Source: Candidatus Accumulibacter proximus
GTDB taxonomy: Bacteria; Pseudomonadota; Gammaproteobacteria; Burkholderiales; Rhodocyclaceae
Direction: 5' to 3'
NCBI GenBank assembly: GCA_016709675.1
Contig: JADJMH010000029.1
Span: 10,005-74,004, forward strand
DNA: 64,000 bases
Shown: positions 32,559-41,080 of the stretch, piece by piece
Layout of the letters: each line of letters starts with the position of its first letter
Position numbering within the stretch: the stretch's first letter is position 1
Position numbers and translations under genes: made by a program
Notes under the pieces: generated by a model
The model's database searches: none
What the model was told of the DNA's origin: nothing
The model's input: only the letters and a program-made list of their open reading frames with translations

Positions 32559-33745
32559 ACAGTGGAATGACTAGTACCTATGACGCCCGGCGCCTCAGGC
32601 GTGGCAAGGCCCATCCCGGCTCGTCGCGCTGGTTCCGGCGCTATCGCTGGCTGGTGATCGGCGGCTGGCTGATCATGGGGCTGGCACTTGCCTGGCTGCT
32701 CTTCATCCGCTCAGACAAGCCACCAGTGTCGCCACCTGCGGTGCCTGTAGCCCAACGCTCGGCATCGGTGGCTGACGCCGCCGCCAGGATGCCTGCGGTC
32801 AAGCTACCGGCGGACGATGCCGCGCACGACAAGCTCACCGAGTGGTGGTACTACAGCGGCCACCTGCAGACCGATTCCGGCGAGCGTTACTCATTTCATC
32901 TGGCGACCTTCCTGCGCCAGGGCACGATGACCCATGCGGTATTCCACGGCTCGCTGCTCGACCATCAGACGGAAAAACTTTACACCGAGCAGGGACGGAC
33001 TGCCGGGAACCCATCGAGCGGGCGCCGCGACGGTTTTGACTTCACCTTTGGCGACTGGCAGATGCGCGGAGAAGAAGCGAACCACTCAGCGAGGATGGCC
33101 GGCAAGAATTTTGCGCTTGATCTGAAGCTCAATGACCGTCTGCCACCCGTATTGCACCAGGCGCCGGGAACGCCGGTCGCTGGTCTGCTCGATTTCGCAG
33201 CTGCTGGCATGAGCTATTACACTTCGCGTCCACGGATGACCGCAGAGGGTACGCTGACCATTGCCGGCACCCCCAGGGCAGTGCGCGGCGAAGTGTGGTT
33301 CGACCACCAGTGGGGCGACTTCGAGGCAGCGAAACTGCGCTGGAACTGGTTTGCGCTACAACTGGCCGACGGTGCGGACCTCATGATTTTCGAACTCTTG
33401 GATCGCCAGGGAGGGCCGGTGCTGCGTATGGGAACCTATGCCAAGGATGGTACGGTCAGCGCGCTCGGTGCAGCGGACTTCGAGGCCGATTCCCGTGGTA
33501 CCTGGAAGAGCCCTTCGTCCGGCGTGGTCTACCCGATGGACTGGACGATTTCCGTACCCGCCAAGGGCTTGCAGCTGAAGGTGGATCCAGTGATCCGCTG
33601 GAGCGAGTTTGATGCCCGCACGACAACGCTGAACGCCTACTGGGAAGGCGCAGTCAAACTCAGCGGCTCGCACACCGGCGTCGGCTTCATGGAATTGAGC
33701 GGTTACGACACACCAGCGGCACGGCCGGGACCCAAGGGTAAGTAG
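32555..33745 (+). CDS. Lipocalin-like secreted protein, AttH/CrtC family
   Basis: 396 residues. One membrane anchor (WLVIGGWLIMGLALAWLLFI, about 28-47), a Pro/Ala linker, then the AttH/CrtC double lipocalin-like domain: HDKLTEWWYYSGHLQTDSGE, SFHLATFLRQGTM, RGEVWFDHQWGDFE, WNWFALQLADGADLMIFEL and YWEGAVKLSGSHTGVGFMEL. CrtC members hydrate carotenoids and AttH relatives are of unknown use; here the context suggests handling of a lipid-like substrate at the periplasmic face. The start overlaps the hydrolase 1 stop. There is no lipobox. Confidence 0.85.
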   Translation: MNSGMTSTYDARRLRRGKAHPGSSRWFRRYRWLVIGGWLIMGLALAWLLFIRSDKPPVSPPAVPVAQRSASVADAAARMPAVKLPADDAAHDKLTEWWYYSGHLQTDSGERYSFHLATFLRQGTMTHAVFHGSLLDHQTEKLYTEQGRTAGNPSSGRRDGFDFTFGDWQMRGEEANHSARMAGKNFALDLKLNDRLPPVLHQAPGTPVAGLLDFAAAGMSYYTSRPRMTAEGTLTIAGTPRAVRGEVWFDHQWGDFEAAKLRWNWFALQLADGADLMIFELLDRQGGPVLRMGTYAKDGTVSALGAADFEADSRGTWKSPSSGVVYPMDWTISVPAKGLQLKVDPVIRWSEFDARTTTLNAYWEGAVKLSGSHTGVGFMELSGYDTPAARPGPKGK

Positions 33746-34262
33746 CGGCCTGCAAGCTTCAGGGCGGAAGAACCACGTGCTCCCTCGGCAACCCCGAGAG
33801 ACAGCCGCGGACACCATGTACATTGCCACCCTCACCCTTGCCGTTCGAGTCGCCACGCGAGTTCGACCTTGTTGCTGCCCCCCCAGCTTCTTGAAACAGG
33901 GGGGAATGTGATTGCGTACCGCTGCCGGTTAGCGCGACAGCGCGACAGCGATCGCCGAATGGGTCCCGCCTCTGGCATAGCGGGCGGCGATTCCCCGTTC
34001 GCGAAGAGACAATCTGACCACCACGCTCGGTCATTCGGCCGGCCGCACGAAAGCAGCTTTGTTCCCTGGGCAAGCAGTCGGCGTCTCGGATACTGGAATG
34101 ACAATTGTGCAGATGCGCTCGTAGACCTCGAATGAATTCGCAGGAGCCTTGCCCCGACACGCAGAGTCAAGACCCTCCGACATCCAAGGGAAGCGTGTTG
34201 CCTACCGAGGTTGACCGGCTATGATGAGAGACTTTGCCCTCGAGGCACCGCACGGACAAGGA
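33746..34262. other. Gene-free stretch before murJ
   Basis: About 515 bases with only short open frames that lack ribosome sites and protein-like composition. No promoter, hairpin or RNA gene could be assigned with confidence. Confidence 0.5.
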
Positions 34263-35801
34263 ATGAACCTTCTCAGGACACTCGCCACCGTCAGCAGCAT
34301 GACCCTGCTGTCGCGCATACTCGGTTTCGTGCGCGACTTCGTGATTGCGCGCACTTTCGGCGCCGGGATGCTCACCGACGCCTTCTTTGTCGCTTTCAAG
34401 CTACCCAACCTCCTGCGCCGCCTGTTTGCCGAAGGCGCTTTCTCGCAGGCCTTTGTTCCGGTGCTTGGCGAATACCGGAACAAACGCGGCACTGACGACA
34501 CCAGGCAGCTCGTAGACCGTGTCGCGAGCCTGCTCTTCCTCATCGTCCTGGCGGTGACCCTGGTCGGCATGGCCGCGGCGCCAGTCCTGGTGTATCTCTC
34601 GGCGCCGGGTTTCAGCGACGACCCGGAGAAATTCGCTCTGACCGTCAACCTGACGCGCATCACCTTTCCCTACATTCTTTTCATGTCCCTGGTCGCTCTG
34701 GCCGGCGGTGTTCTCAATACGTGGAGCAGATTCGCCGTCCCCGCTTTCACGCCGGTACTGCTCAACGTCTCGTTCATTCTCATGGCGCTTTTTGCCGCGC
34801 CGTATTCCGATCCGCCGATAATGGCTCTCGGCTGGGCGGTGTTTCTCGGCGGTGCCCTGCAACTGGCATTCCAGATCCCCAGCCTGCAGCGCATCGGCAT
34901 GCTGCCGAGATTCTCGATCAGCCTGCGAGACGAGGGGGTGCGACGGATCTTCCGGTTGATGGCGCCAGCCGTTCTCGGCGTTTCCGTCGCGCAGGTCAGT
35001 CTTCTGCTGAACACTATATTTGCCTCCTTTCTGAACACCGGGAGCGTCTCCTGGTTGTACTACGCCGACCGGTTGATGGAGTTTCCTGCCGGCTTGCTCG
35101 GCGCCGCGTTGGGCACCATTCTGCTGCCCTCGCTGGCCCGATGCCACGCCACGCAGCAGCACGACGAGTACTCCCGCCTGCTCGACTGGGGCTTGCGTCT
35201 GACCTTTTTGCTCGCCGCTCCGGCAGCGCTGGCACTGGCCATTCTTGCCGTACCGCTGATCACGACCCTGTTCCACCACGGCGCCTTCACCGCCAGCGAC
35301 GTGTTCCGAACGCGCGATGCGCTGGTCGCCTATAGTCTCGGACTGCTTGGCATGATCCTGGTCAAGGTACTCGCACCAGGCTTCTACGCACGCCAGAACG
35401 TACGCACACCGGTCCGCATCGCCCTGCTCAGCCTGGCCGTCACCCAGGTGTTGAATCTGACCCTGATTGGTTGGTTGGCACACGCCGGTCTGGCGCTGGC
35501 TATCGGACTTGCCGCCTGCCTCAACGCCAGCCTGCTCTACCGTGGTCTTCGTCAGCACGGAATCTATACTCCCCAGCCCGGCTGGCTGCTGTTCTACTGC
35601 CGGCTGGGCTGCGCCATGGCCACGATGGGCAGCGCGCTCTGGTTTGTCGCCGGAGAAGCTGGCAACTGGCTGAGCTGGAGCCTGACCGAGCGCCTCCTGC
35701 GTCTTTCTGGGGTCATCGGCTTCGGTGCGGGCATCTATTTCGCTACACTATGGGTCGCCGGCTTCCGCCTGCGCGACTTCAAACGCAGCGGGGCCGAATA
35801 A
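34263..35801 (+). CDS. murJ: Lipid II flippase MurJ
   Basis: 512 residues with about 14 membrane segments of the MviN/MurJ (MOP exporter) fold. It moves lipid II across the inner membrane for peptidoglycan synthesis. Hallmarks: SSMTLLSRILGFVRDFVIAR, GMLTDAFFVAFKLPNLLRRL, FAEGAFSQAFVPVLGEYR, SWLYYADRLMEFPAGLLGAA and VLAPGFYARQNVRTPVRIAL. The family start MNLLRTLATVSSM gives 34263; an upstream ATG pair at 34221/34224 also has a possible ribosome site. The PEBP gene follows after 19 bases. Confidence 0.94.
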   Translation: MNLLRTLATVSSMTLLSRILGFVRDFVIARTFGAGMLTDAFFVAFKLPNLLRRLFAEGAFSQAFVPVLGEYRNKRGTDDTRQLVDRVASLLFLIVLAVTLVGMAAAPVLVYLSAPGFSDDPEKFALTVNLTRITFPYILFMSLVALAGGVLNTWSRFAVPAFTPVLLNVSFILMALFAAPYSDPPIMALGWAVFLGGALQLAFQIPSLQRIGMLPRFSISLRDEGVRRIFRLMAPAVLGVSVAQVSLLLNTIFASFLNTGSVSWLYYADRLMEFPAGLLGAALGTILLPSLARCHATQQHDEYSRLLDWGLRLTFLLAAPAALALAILAVPLITTLFHHGAFTASDVFRTRDALVAYSLGLLGMILVKVLAPGFYARQNVRTPVRIALLSLAVTQVLNLTLIGWLAHAGLALAIGLAACLNASLLYRGLRQHGIYTPQPGWLLFYCRLGCAMATMGSALWFVAGEAGNWLSWSLTERLLRLSGVIGFGAGIYFATLWVAGFRLRDFKRSGAE

Positions 35802-35820
35802 TCAACCAGGAGGATTAACG

Positions 35821-36450
35821 ATGAAATTGATCAGCAGCAGTTTCAAGGACGGTCAGCGGATCCCCGGCGCTTTCGCCTTCTGTATCCCCGACCCGACGCA
35901 CCATGTCTGCCTGGGCAGCAATCTCAACCCGCAGCTGGCATGGAGTGGCGCACCGGCGGCAACCCAGTCGTTCGCCATCATCTGCCATGATCCGGACGTG
36001 CCGAGCAAGGGCGACGATGTCAATCAGGAAGACCGCACGGTACCAGCTGCGCTGCCGCGGGTCGATTTCTTCCACTGGGTGCTGATCGACCTGCCAGCCA
36101 GTTTCAGCGAGATCAGGGAGGGCGAGTTCTGCAGCGATGTCACCCCGCGCGGCAAACCTGGCCCACATGCAGCGCACGGCGCACGCCAGGGAATCAACGA
36201 TTACACCGGCTGGTTTGCCGGCGACAACGACATGCGCGGTGACTACTACGGCTATGATGGCCCCTGCCCGCCCTGGAATGACGAGATTATCCACCGTTAC
36301 GTGTTTACAATTTTCGCACTCGATGTCGCCAGACTGAATGTCGCAGGCAAGTTGACCGGACAACAGGTCCGCTCGGCAATGCAGGGACACGTTCTTGCGG
36401 AGGCAAGCCTGACCGGCAGCTACACGCTCAATCCATCTCTGAACCAGTAG
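35821..36450 (+). CDS. YbhB/YbcL family Raf-kinase-inhibitor-like protein (PEBP)
   Basis: 209 residues. Phosphatidylethanolamine-binding-protein fold with the ligand-pocket motifs CHDPDVPSKGD, FFHWVLIDLPA and YYGYDGPCPPWNDEIIHRY. Bacterial members are small cytoplasmic or periplasmic proteins of uncertain role; there is no signal peptide here. AGGAGG nine bases ahead of ATG 35821 sets the start. It is the last gene before a strong terminator and probably shares the murJ transcript. Confidence 0.9.
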   Translation: MKLISSSFKDGQRIPGAFAFCIPDPTHHVCLGSNLNPQLAWSGAPAATQSFAIICHDPDVPSKGDDVNQEDRTVPAALPRVDFFHWVLIDLPASFSEIREGEFCSDVTPRGKPGPHAAHGARQGINDYTGWFAGDNDMRGDYYGYDGPCPPWNDEIIHRYVFTIFALDVARLNVAGKLTGQQVRSAMQGHVLAEASLTGSYTLNPSLNQ

Positions 36451-36490
36451 CAGGGCAAGACTGATCGCCGGCCAGACGCCGGCCGGCAGA

Positions 36491-36525
36491 AACAAAAACG
36501 GGCCGTCAAGCGGCCCATTTTTGTT
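36491..36525. terminator. Bidirectional intrinsic terminator
   Basis: AACAAAAAC-GGGCCG-TCAAG-CGGCCC-A-TTTTTGTT: a GC stem of 6 bp flanked by A and T tracts, so it can stop transcription from both the PEBP gene and the convergent pyrophosphatase gene. Confidence 0.9.
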
Positions 36526-36548
36526 CCGGTGCGTTGTCCGCCGACGGA

Positions 36549-38963
36549 TTACTTCACACTGACCTCGACACGACGCGCCTCCTCGGGACCACCAGTGCCG
36601 GTGGTCACCATGGGCTTCCTGAGTTCAATGCGCTCCTCGGCGATACCGACGTTCTTCAGGGCATCCCGCACAGCCATCGCCCGGTTCTTGGCGATTTCCT
36701 CGTTGGTTGCCTGGCTACCGGTCGTATCGTGGAATCCTGAAACGGCCAGTTGCGCAGTCGGGTTGGCCTTGGCATAGGCAACGATCGCTTCGAGGGTTTT
36801 TCCTGCGTCGGCCGGTACTTCGGCCACACCCACCGCGAAATAAAGTTTGGCCGCCGGCACTGCCGCAGTTGCGGCCACCGGAGCGGCGGCCACCGGTTTG
36901 CTGACCGAAGCGGGAACCATCAGGGGCACGATCATCAGGGCGACAATGTTGATGATCTTGATCAGCGGGTTCACCGCCGGACCAGCCGTGTCCTTGTAGG
37001 GGTCGCCGACGGTATCACCGGTCACCGCTGCCTTGTGGGCCTCGGAGCCTTTGCCGCCGAAGTGGCCGTCCTCAATGTACTTCTTGGCGTTATCCCAGGC
37101 GCCGCCACCGGTAGTCATCGAGATGGCGACGAACAGGCCGGTGATGATCGTTCCCATCAACAGGCCACCGAGCGCCTTCGGACCAAGCAGCAGGCCGACG
37201 AGCACCGGCACCAGTACCGGCAGCAGTGAGGGGATGATCATTTCGCGGATGGCCGCCACGGTCAGCATGCCGACGGCGCGCGAATAATCGGGCTTCGCCT
37301 TGCCTTCCATGATGCCCTTGATTTCCTTGAACTGCCGACGCACCTCGACGACCACCGCGCCGGCCGCACGACCCACCGCCTCCATGGCCATGGCGGCGAA
37401 CAGATAGGGGATCAGGCCACCGAGGAAGAGACCGATGATCACCATGTGATCGGAGAGGTCAAAGCGAAGGCTGCCGCCAAAATTGGTTTCCAGCGCGTGC
37501 GTATAATCGGCGAAAAGCACCAGCGCCGCCAGGCCAGCCGAACCGATGGCATACCCTTTGGTCACCGCCTTGGTGGTGTTGCCGACCGCATCGAGCGGAT
37601 CGGTCACGTCACGCACCGACTTCGGCAGGCCGGACATTTCGGCGATGCCGCCGGCGTTGTCGGTGATCGGTCCGTAGGCATCGAGCGCGACGATGATGCC
37701 GGTCATCGACAGCATCGAGGTGGCCGCAATGGCGATGCCGTACAGGCCGGCCAGTGCGTACGTGATGTAGATCGCCGCGCAGACGGAGAGGACGGGCAAC
37801 GCACAGGCCTTCATCGACACGGCAAGGCCGGCGATGATGTTGGTCCCGTGACCTGTGGTCGAGGCTTCGGCAACGCGCTTGACCGGTGAGAAGTCGGTAC
37901 CAGTGTAGTACTCCGTAATCCAGACCAGCAGGCCCGTCAGCACCAGACCCACCGCCGCCGACCAGAAGATGTTCATCGAACTGATCAGGCTGCCGTCGAC
38001 GAGAGTGATGCCTTTGCCGAGCATCATGGTGGTAATCGGATAGAAGGCGATCAGTGCCAGCACACCGGCGACGGCCAGGCCACGGTAGAGGGCGTTCATG
38101 ATCTTGCCGCCGTCGTTGGCTTTGACGAAGAAACAGCCGATGATCGAAGCAATGATCGAAACGCCACCCAGCACCAGCGGGTAGACGATCAGGCTGTCGT
38201 TGGCACCGGCGACGCCCTTGAGCATCATCGCGCTGAGCACCATCGTCGCCACTACGGTCACCGCGTAGGTCTCGAAGAGGTCAGCCGCCATTCCCGCGCA
38301 GTCGCCGACGTTGTCACCAACGTTGTCGGCAATGACCGCCGGATTACGTGGGTCATCCTCGGGAATGCCGGCTTCGACCTTGCCGACCAGGTCGGCGCCG
38401 ACGTCTGCGCCCTTGGTGAAGATGCCGCCACCAAGACGGGCAAAGATCGAGATCAGCGATCCACCGAAGGCCAGACCGACCAGCGGTTCAACACTGTGCT
38501 GAAAGTCCGCGCCGGTGCCCTTGAGAAACGCGTAGTAGCCCGCTACCCCGAGGAGGCCCAGACCAACCACCAGCATGCCAGTGATGGCGCCACCCTTGAA
38601 GGCGACATCAAGCGCGGCAGAAATGCCGCTGCGCGCTGCTTCTGCCGTACGCACGTTGGCCCGCACCGAAACATTCATGCCGATAAAGCCGGTGGCACCC
38701 GAAAGCACCGCACCGATCAGAAAGCCAATAGCCATCAGTTTGCCCAGCGCAAACCAGATCAGGACAAAAAGTACGGCACCGACCAGACCAATTGTGGTGT
38801 ACTGTTTGGCCAGGTACGCAGAAGCGCCTTCCTGAATGGCTTTGGCGATCTCCTGCATGCGTGGGTTGCCCGCTGGCAACGAGAGAATCCACTTCGTCAT
38901 GGCAGCGCCGTAGAGCACCGCAACGACCGCGCATACGAGCGCGAACATCAGACCTTGAGACAT
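36549..38963 (-). CDS. hppA: Membrane H+-translocating pyrophosphatase fused to an OmpA-like domain
   Basis: 804 residues. Residues 1-685 are a complete membrane pyrophosphatase with about 16 helices: DPRNPAVIADNVGDNVGDCA (204-223), EYYTGTDFSPVKRVAEAS, DAYGPITDNAGGIAEMSG and DTVGDPYKDTAGPAVNPLIK. It couples PPi hydrolysis to ion pumping across the inner membrane. GNTTKAVTKG has Lys465 where K+-dependent enzymes have Ala, the mark of K+-independent proton pumps. Residues 690-704 are an Ala/Pro linker; 705-804 form an OmpA-like domain (SGFHDTTGSQATNEEIAKNR, RAMAVRDAL). That added domain is unusual. GGGAGG precedes the start. Confidence 0.95.
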   Translation of the reverse strand: MSQGLMFALVCAVVAVLYGAAMTKWILSLPAGNPRMQEIAKAIQEGASAYLAKQYTTIGLVGAVLFVLIWFALGKLMAIGFLIGAVLSGATGFIGMNVSVRANVRTAEAARSGISAALDVAFKGGAITGMLVVGLGLLGVAGYYAFLKGTGADFQHSVEPLVGLAFGGSLISIFARLGGGIFTKGADVGADLVGKVEAGIPEDDPRNPAVIADNVGDNVGDCAGMAADLFETYAVTVVATMVLSAMMLKGVAGANDSLIVYPLVLGGVSIIASIIGCFFVKANDGGKIMNALYRGLAVAGVLALIAFYPITTMMLGKGITLVDGSLISSMNIFWSAAVGLVLTGLLVWITEYYTGTDFSPVKRVAEASTTGHGTNIIAGLAVSMKACALPVLSVCAAIYITYALAGLYGIAIAATSMLSMTGIIVALDAYGPITDNAGGIAEMSGLPKSVRDVTDPLDAVGNTTKAVTKGYAIGSAGLAALVLFADYTHALETNFGGSLRFDLSDHMVIIGLFLGGLIPYLFAAMAMEAVGRAAGAVVVEVRRQFKEIKGIMEGKAKPDYSRAVGMLTVAAIREMIIPSLLPVLVPVLVGLLLGPKALGGLLMGTIITGLFVAISMTTGGGAWDNAKKYIEDGHFGGKGSEAHKAAVTGDTVGDPYKDTAGPAVNPLIKIINIVALMIVPLMVPASVSKPVAAAPVAATAAVPAAKLYFAVGVAEVPADAGKTLEAIVAYAKANPTAQLAVSGFHDTTGSQATNEEIAKNRAMAVRDALKNVGIAEERIELRKPMVTTGTGGPEEARRVEVSVK

Positions 38964-39322
38964 ACACTACCTCCCTCACTAAAGTTACCCCGGCCCTGCG
39001 GAGACTCCGGAGGGTCTCCACGGGTCTGACTTGCCCCACAACTGAACCACGAAAAGAACGTCAACTCCCGAACGTCAATTCCCGAACCAGACTATGTCCC
39101 TTCAATCCACGACCGCGACACCGGCGCACATGCGGCAACCAGAACCGGCCAGTTACTCGCACCCCCCTTGGGCGACGCCAACTTTGCCAACCGGCAATCG
39201 GCAGACCAACGCCTGCGCCATGCCCACCCCGCCGCAGCTAGCGCCACCAGCGAGAACCGTAAGGGACAGCGATACTGCTGACCGAAGATTGCTCGTGTCG
39301 GCTCTGCCTTCATCGGGCAGGG
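38964..39322. other. Upstream region of hppA and space after adk
   Basis: No gene accepted. A hairpin GGAGAC-TCCGGAGG-GTCTCC lies at 39000-39019, in the hppA 5' leader on the minus strand. A weak 73-codon minus-strand frame (39092-39313) lacks support. Confidence 0.5.
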
Positions 39323-39976
39323 CTACAACAGGGCCGCGAAAGCTGCCTGCCTGATGTCATCAACGCTGCCGACACCGGCTATTCTGCGACATTTCGGCGC
39401 CTTGAGGTCGCCGGTGGCAGCCCACGCGCTGTAGTACTCGAGCAGGGGCTTGGTCTGCGAATGATAGACCTGCAAGCGCTTCCTGACCGTTTCTTCGGTG
39501 TCGTCGTCGCGCTGAATCAGCTCCTCTCCGGTGACATCGTCTTTTCCGGCCACCTTGGGGGGATTGAAGCGGATGTGGTAGGTGCGGCCTGACGCGGGGT
39601 GCACACGACGACCGCTCATCCGCTCAATGATTTCTTCGTCGGCCACGTCGATCTCGAGCACATAATCGAGCGCTACGCCAGCGACCTTCATCGCTTCGGC
39701 TTGCGGCAGCGTCCGCGGAAAACCGTCGAATAGATAACCCGCTCGGCAATCGGCCTGCTGCAGGCGATCAGTCACCAGGCCGATGATGATTTCGTCCGAG
39801 ACCAAGCCACCGGAATCCATGACCTTTTTGGCTTCGATGCCAAGAGGCGTACCCGCCTTGACCGCAGCGCGCAGCATGTCTCCGGTAGAGATCTGGGGGA
39901 TGCCGAACTTTTCACGAATGAACTGGGCTTGAGTGCCTTTGCCGGCCCCTGGCGCGCCTAGCAGGATGAGTTTCAT
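39323..39976 (-). CDS. adk: Adenylate kinase
   Basis: 217 residues, the long form with a LID domain. It balances AMP, ADP and ATP. P-loop GAPGAGKGT (7-15), STGDMLRAAVKAGTPLG, GYLFDGFPRTLPQAEAM, the LID start MSGRRVHPASGRTYHIRFNP and ELIQRDDDTEETVRKRLQVY are all present. The LID has no zinc-binding cysteines. It lies 131 bases downstream of kdsB on the same strand, as in many betaproteobacteria. Confidence 0.97.
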   Translation of the reverse strand: MKLILLGAPGAGKGTQAQFIREKFGIPQISTGDMLRAAVKAGTPLGIEAKKVMDSGGLVSDEIIIGLVTDRLQQADCRAGYLFDGFPRTLPQAEAMKVAGVALDYVLEIDVADEEIIERMSGRRVHPASGRTYHIRFNPPKVAGKDDVTGEELIQRDDDTEETVRKRLQVYHSQTKPLLEYYSAWAATGDLKAPKCRRIAGVGSVDDIRQAAFAALL

Positions 39977-40107
39977 GGTTCGCCTTGTGAGAGAATCAAA
40001 TCGAGCAGTTTGTCCAGAAATTCAGATAGTTGAGGCTCAGTCAGAATGGTCGAACATCACGTTGTCGTGACCAACAGGCGGAAACTTACCCTCAAACGCG
40101 CGCACGG

Positions 40108-40878
40108 TCAAACCTTTTTAAACCATTCCTGCATGCGCTGGGCATCCTCCAGCGTGTCCACACCGGCACTCGGCAGGTGGTCGGCAATCGCCACGCTAAT
40201 GCGGAAACCGTGCCAGAGGGCGCGCAATTGTTCAAGTGCCTCAAGGCTTTCAAGGGGTGACGAAGCCAGTCCGGCGTAGGTGCGCAGGAAACGTGCACGA
40301 TAGGCGTAGAGCCCGACGTGCCGATAGGCGAGCATCTCGCGAGGGAGCGTCTCGCCACCAGACTCGCGAGCGAAGTGATCGCGAGCGTAGGGGATCGGTG
40401 CGCGCGAGAAGTACATTGCGTCACCGCTTGCCGCCAGGACCACCTTGACAATGTTCGGGTTAAAGAAATCGGCAGCATCCGCTACCGGGTGCGCCACCGT
40501 CGCGATGTCGGCACCACTCTCCGCCAGGCGGCAGACTGTCAGGACAATCAAGGCCGGATCAATCAACGGTTCATCGCCCTGAACGTTGACCACGATCGTC
40601 TCGTCGCTCCAGCCTGACAACTCGACGACCTCGGCCAGACGATCGGTGCCGCTGGCGTGCTCAGCCCGGGTCAGCACACTGTGCAGGCCGTGACTCCTGG
40701 CCGCCGCCAGCACTTCCGCATGGTCGCTGGCCACCAGTACCTCGTCTGCGCCCGACAGGCGCGCGCGCTCAGCCACCCGCACAACCATCGGCTTACCGCC
40801 GAGATCAAGCAATGGCTTCGCCGGCAGCCGTGTCGACGCGTAACGAGCGGGAATGACGACCTTGAATTGAATGTGCAC
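40108..40878 (-). CDS. kdsB: 3-deoxy-manno-octulosonate cytidylyltransferase
   Basis: 256 residues. Activates Kdo as CMP-Kdo for lipopolysaccharide core synthesis. Motifs: FKVVIPARYASTRLPAKPL (nucleotide loop), DEVLVASDHAEVLAAARSHG, ETIVVNVQGDEPLIDP, GDAMYFSRAPIPYAR and YRHVGLYAYRARFLRTY. The family start points to GTG 40878 (MHIQFKVVIP); an open frame continues further upstream but overlaps the Trm112 gene. It belongs to the exbB-exbD-lpxK-Trm112-kdsB-adk run, with 25 bases between Trm112 stop and this start. Confidence 0.94.
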   Translation of the reverse strand: MHIQFKVVIPARYASTRLPAKPLLDLGGKPMVVRVAERARLSGADEVLVASDHAEVLAAARSHGLHSVLTRAEHASGTDRLAEVVELSGWSDETIVVNVQGDEPLIDPALIVLTVCRLAESGADIATVAHPVADAADFFNPNIVKVVLAASGDAMYFSRAPIPYARDHFARESGGETLPREMLAYRHVGLYAYRARFLRTYAGLASSPLESLEALEQLRALWHGFRISVAIADHLPSAGVDTLEDAQRMQEWFKKV

Positions 40879-40903
40879 GCCGCCGCCTTCGCTCTCTGCG
40901 CGC

Positions 40904-41080
40904 TCAGGTCTCGTCGTCCGACAACGGACGCGCCTCGTCCGCCAGCATGATCGGAATACCATCGCGGATCGGAAAAACCAGCCGACAGGGCTTGCACACC
41001 AGTTCCGACTGTGCCTTGCGGTATTCGAGATTGGCCTTGCAGATCGGGCACACGAGAATATCAAGCAGGCGGGCGTCCAT
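40904..41080 (-). CDS. Trm112/YcaR family zinc-ribbon protein
   Basis: 58 residues: MDARLLDILVCPICKANLEY, a second pair CKPC (29-32) and FPIRDGIPIMLADEARPL. The CPIC and CKPC pairs form a zinc ribbon; the family binds and stabilises partner methyltransferases in eukaryotes, while the bacterial role is less clear. It is classically found between lpxK and kdsB, exactly as here. The start overlaps the lpxK stop by 20 bases; GGAG lies eight bases ahead of the ATG. Confidence 0.93.
   Translation of the reverse strand: MDARLLDILVCPICKANLEYRKAQSELVCKPCRLVFPIRDGIPIMLADEARPLSDDET

Noticed and set aside
33759..34170. Two minus-strand frames in the gap before murJ
   Set aside because: Composition is not protein-like and no ribosome site was found.
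34401..35558. 385-codon minus-strand frame opposite murJ
   Set aside because: Gln/Gly/Arg-rich shadow frame; murJ on the plus strand is complete.
39092..39313. 73-codon minus-strand frame between adk and hppA
   Set aside because: Arg/Ala/Trp-rich with no ribosome site; likely chance.
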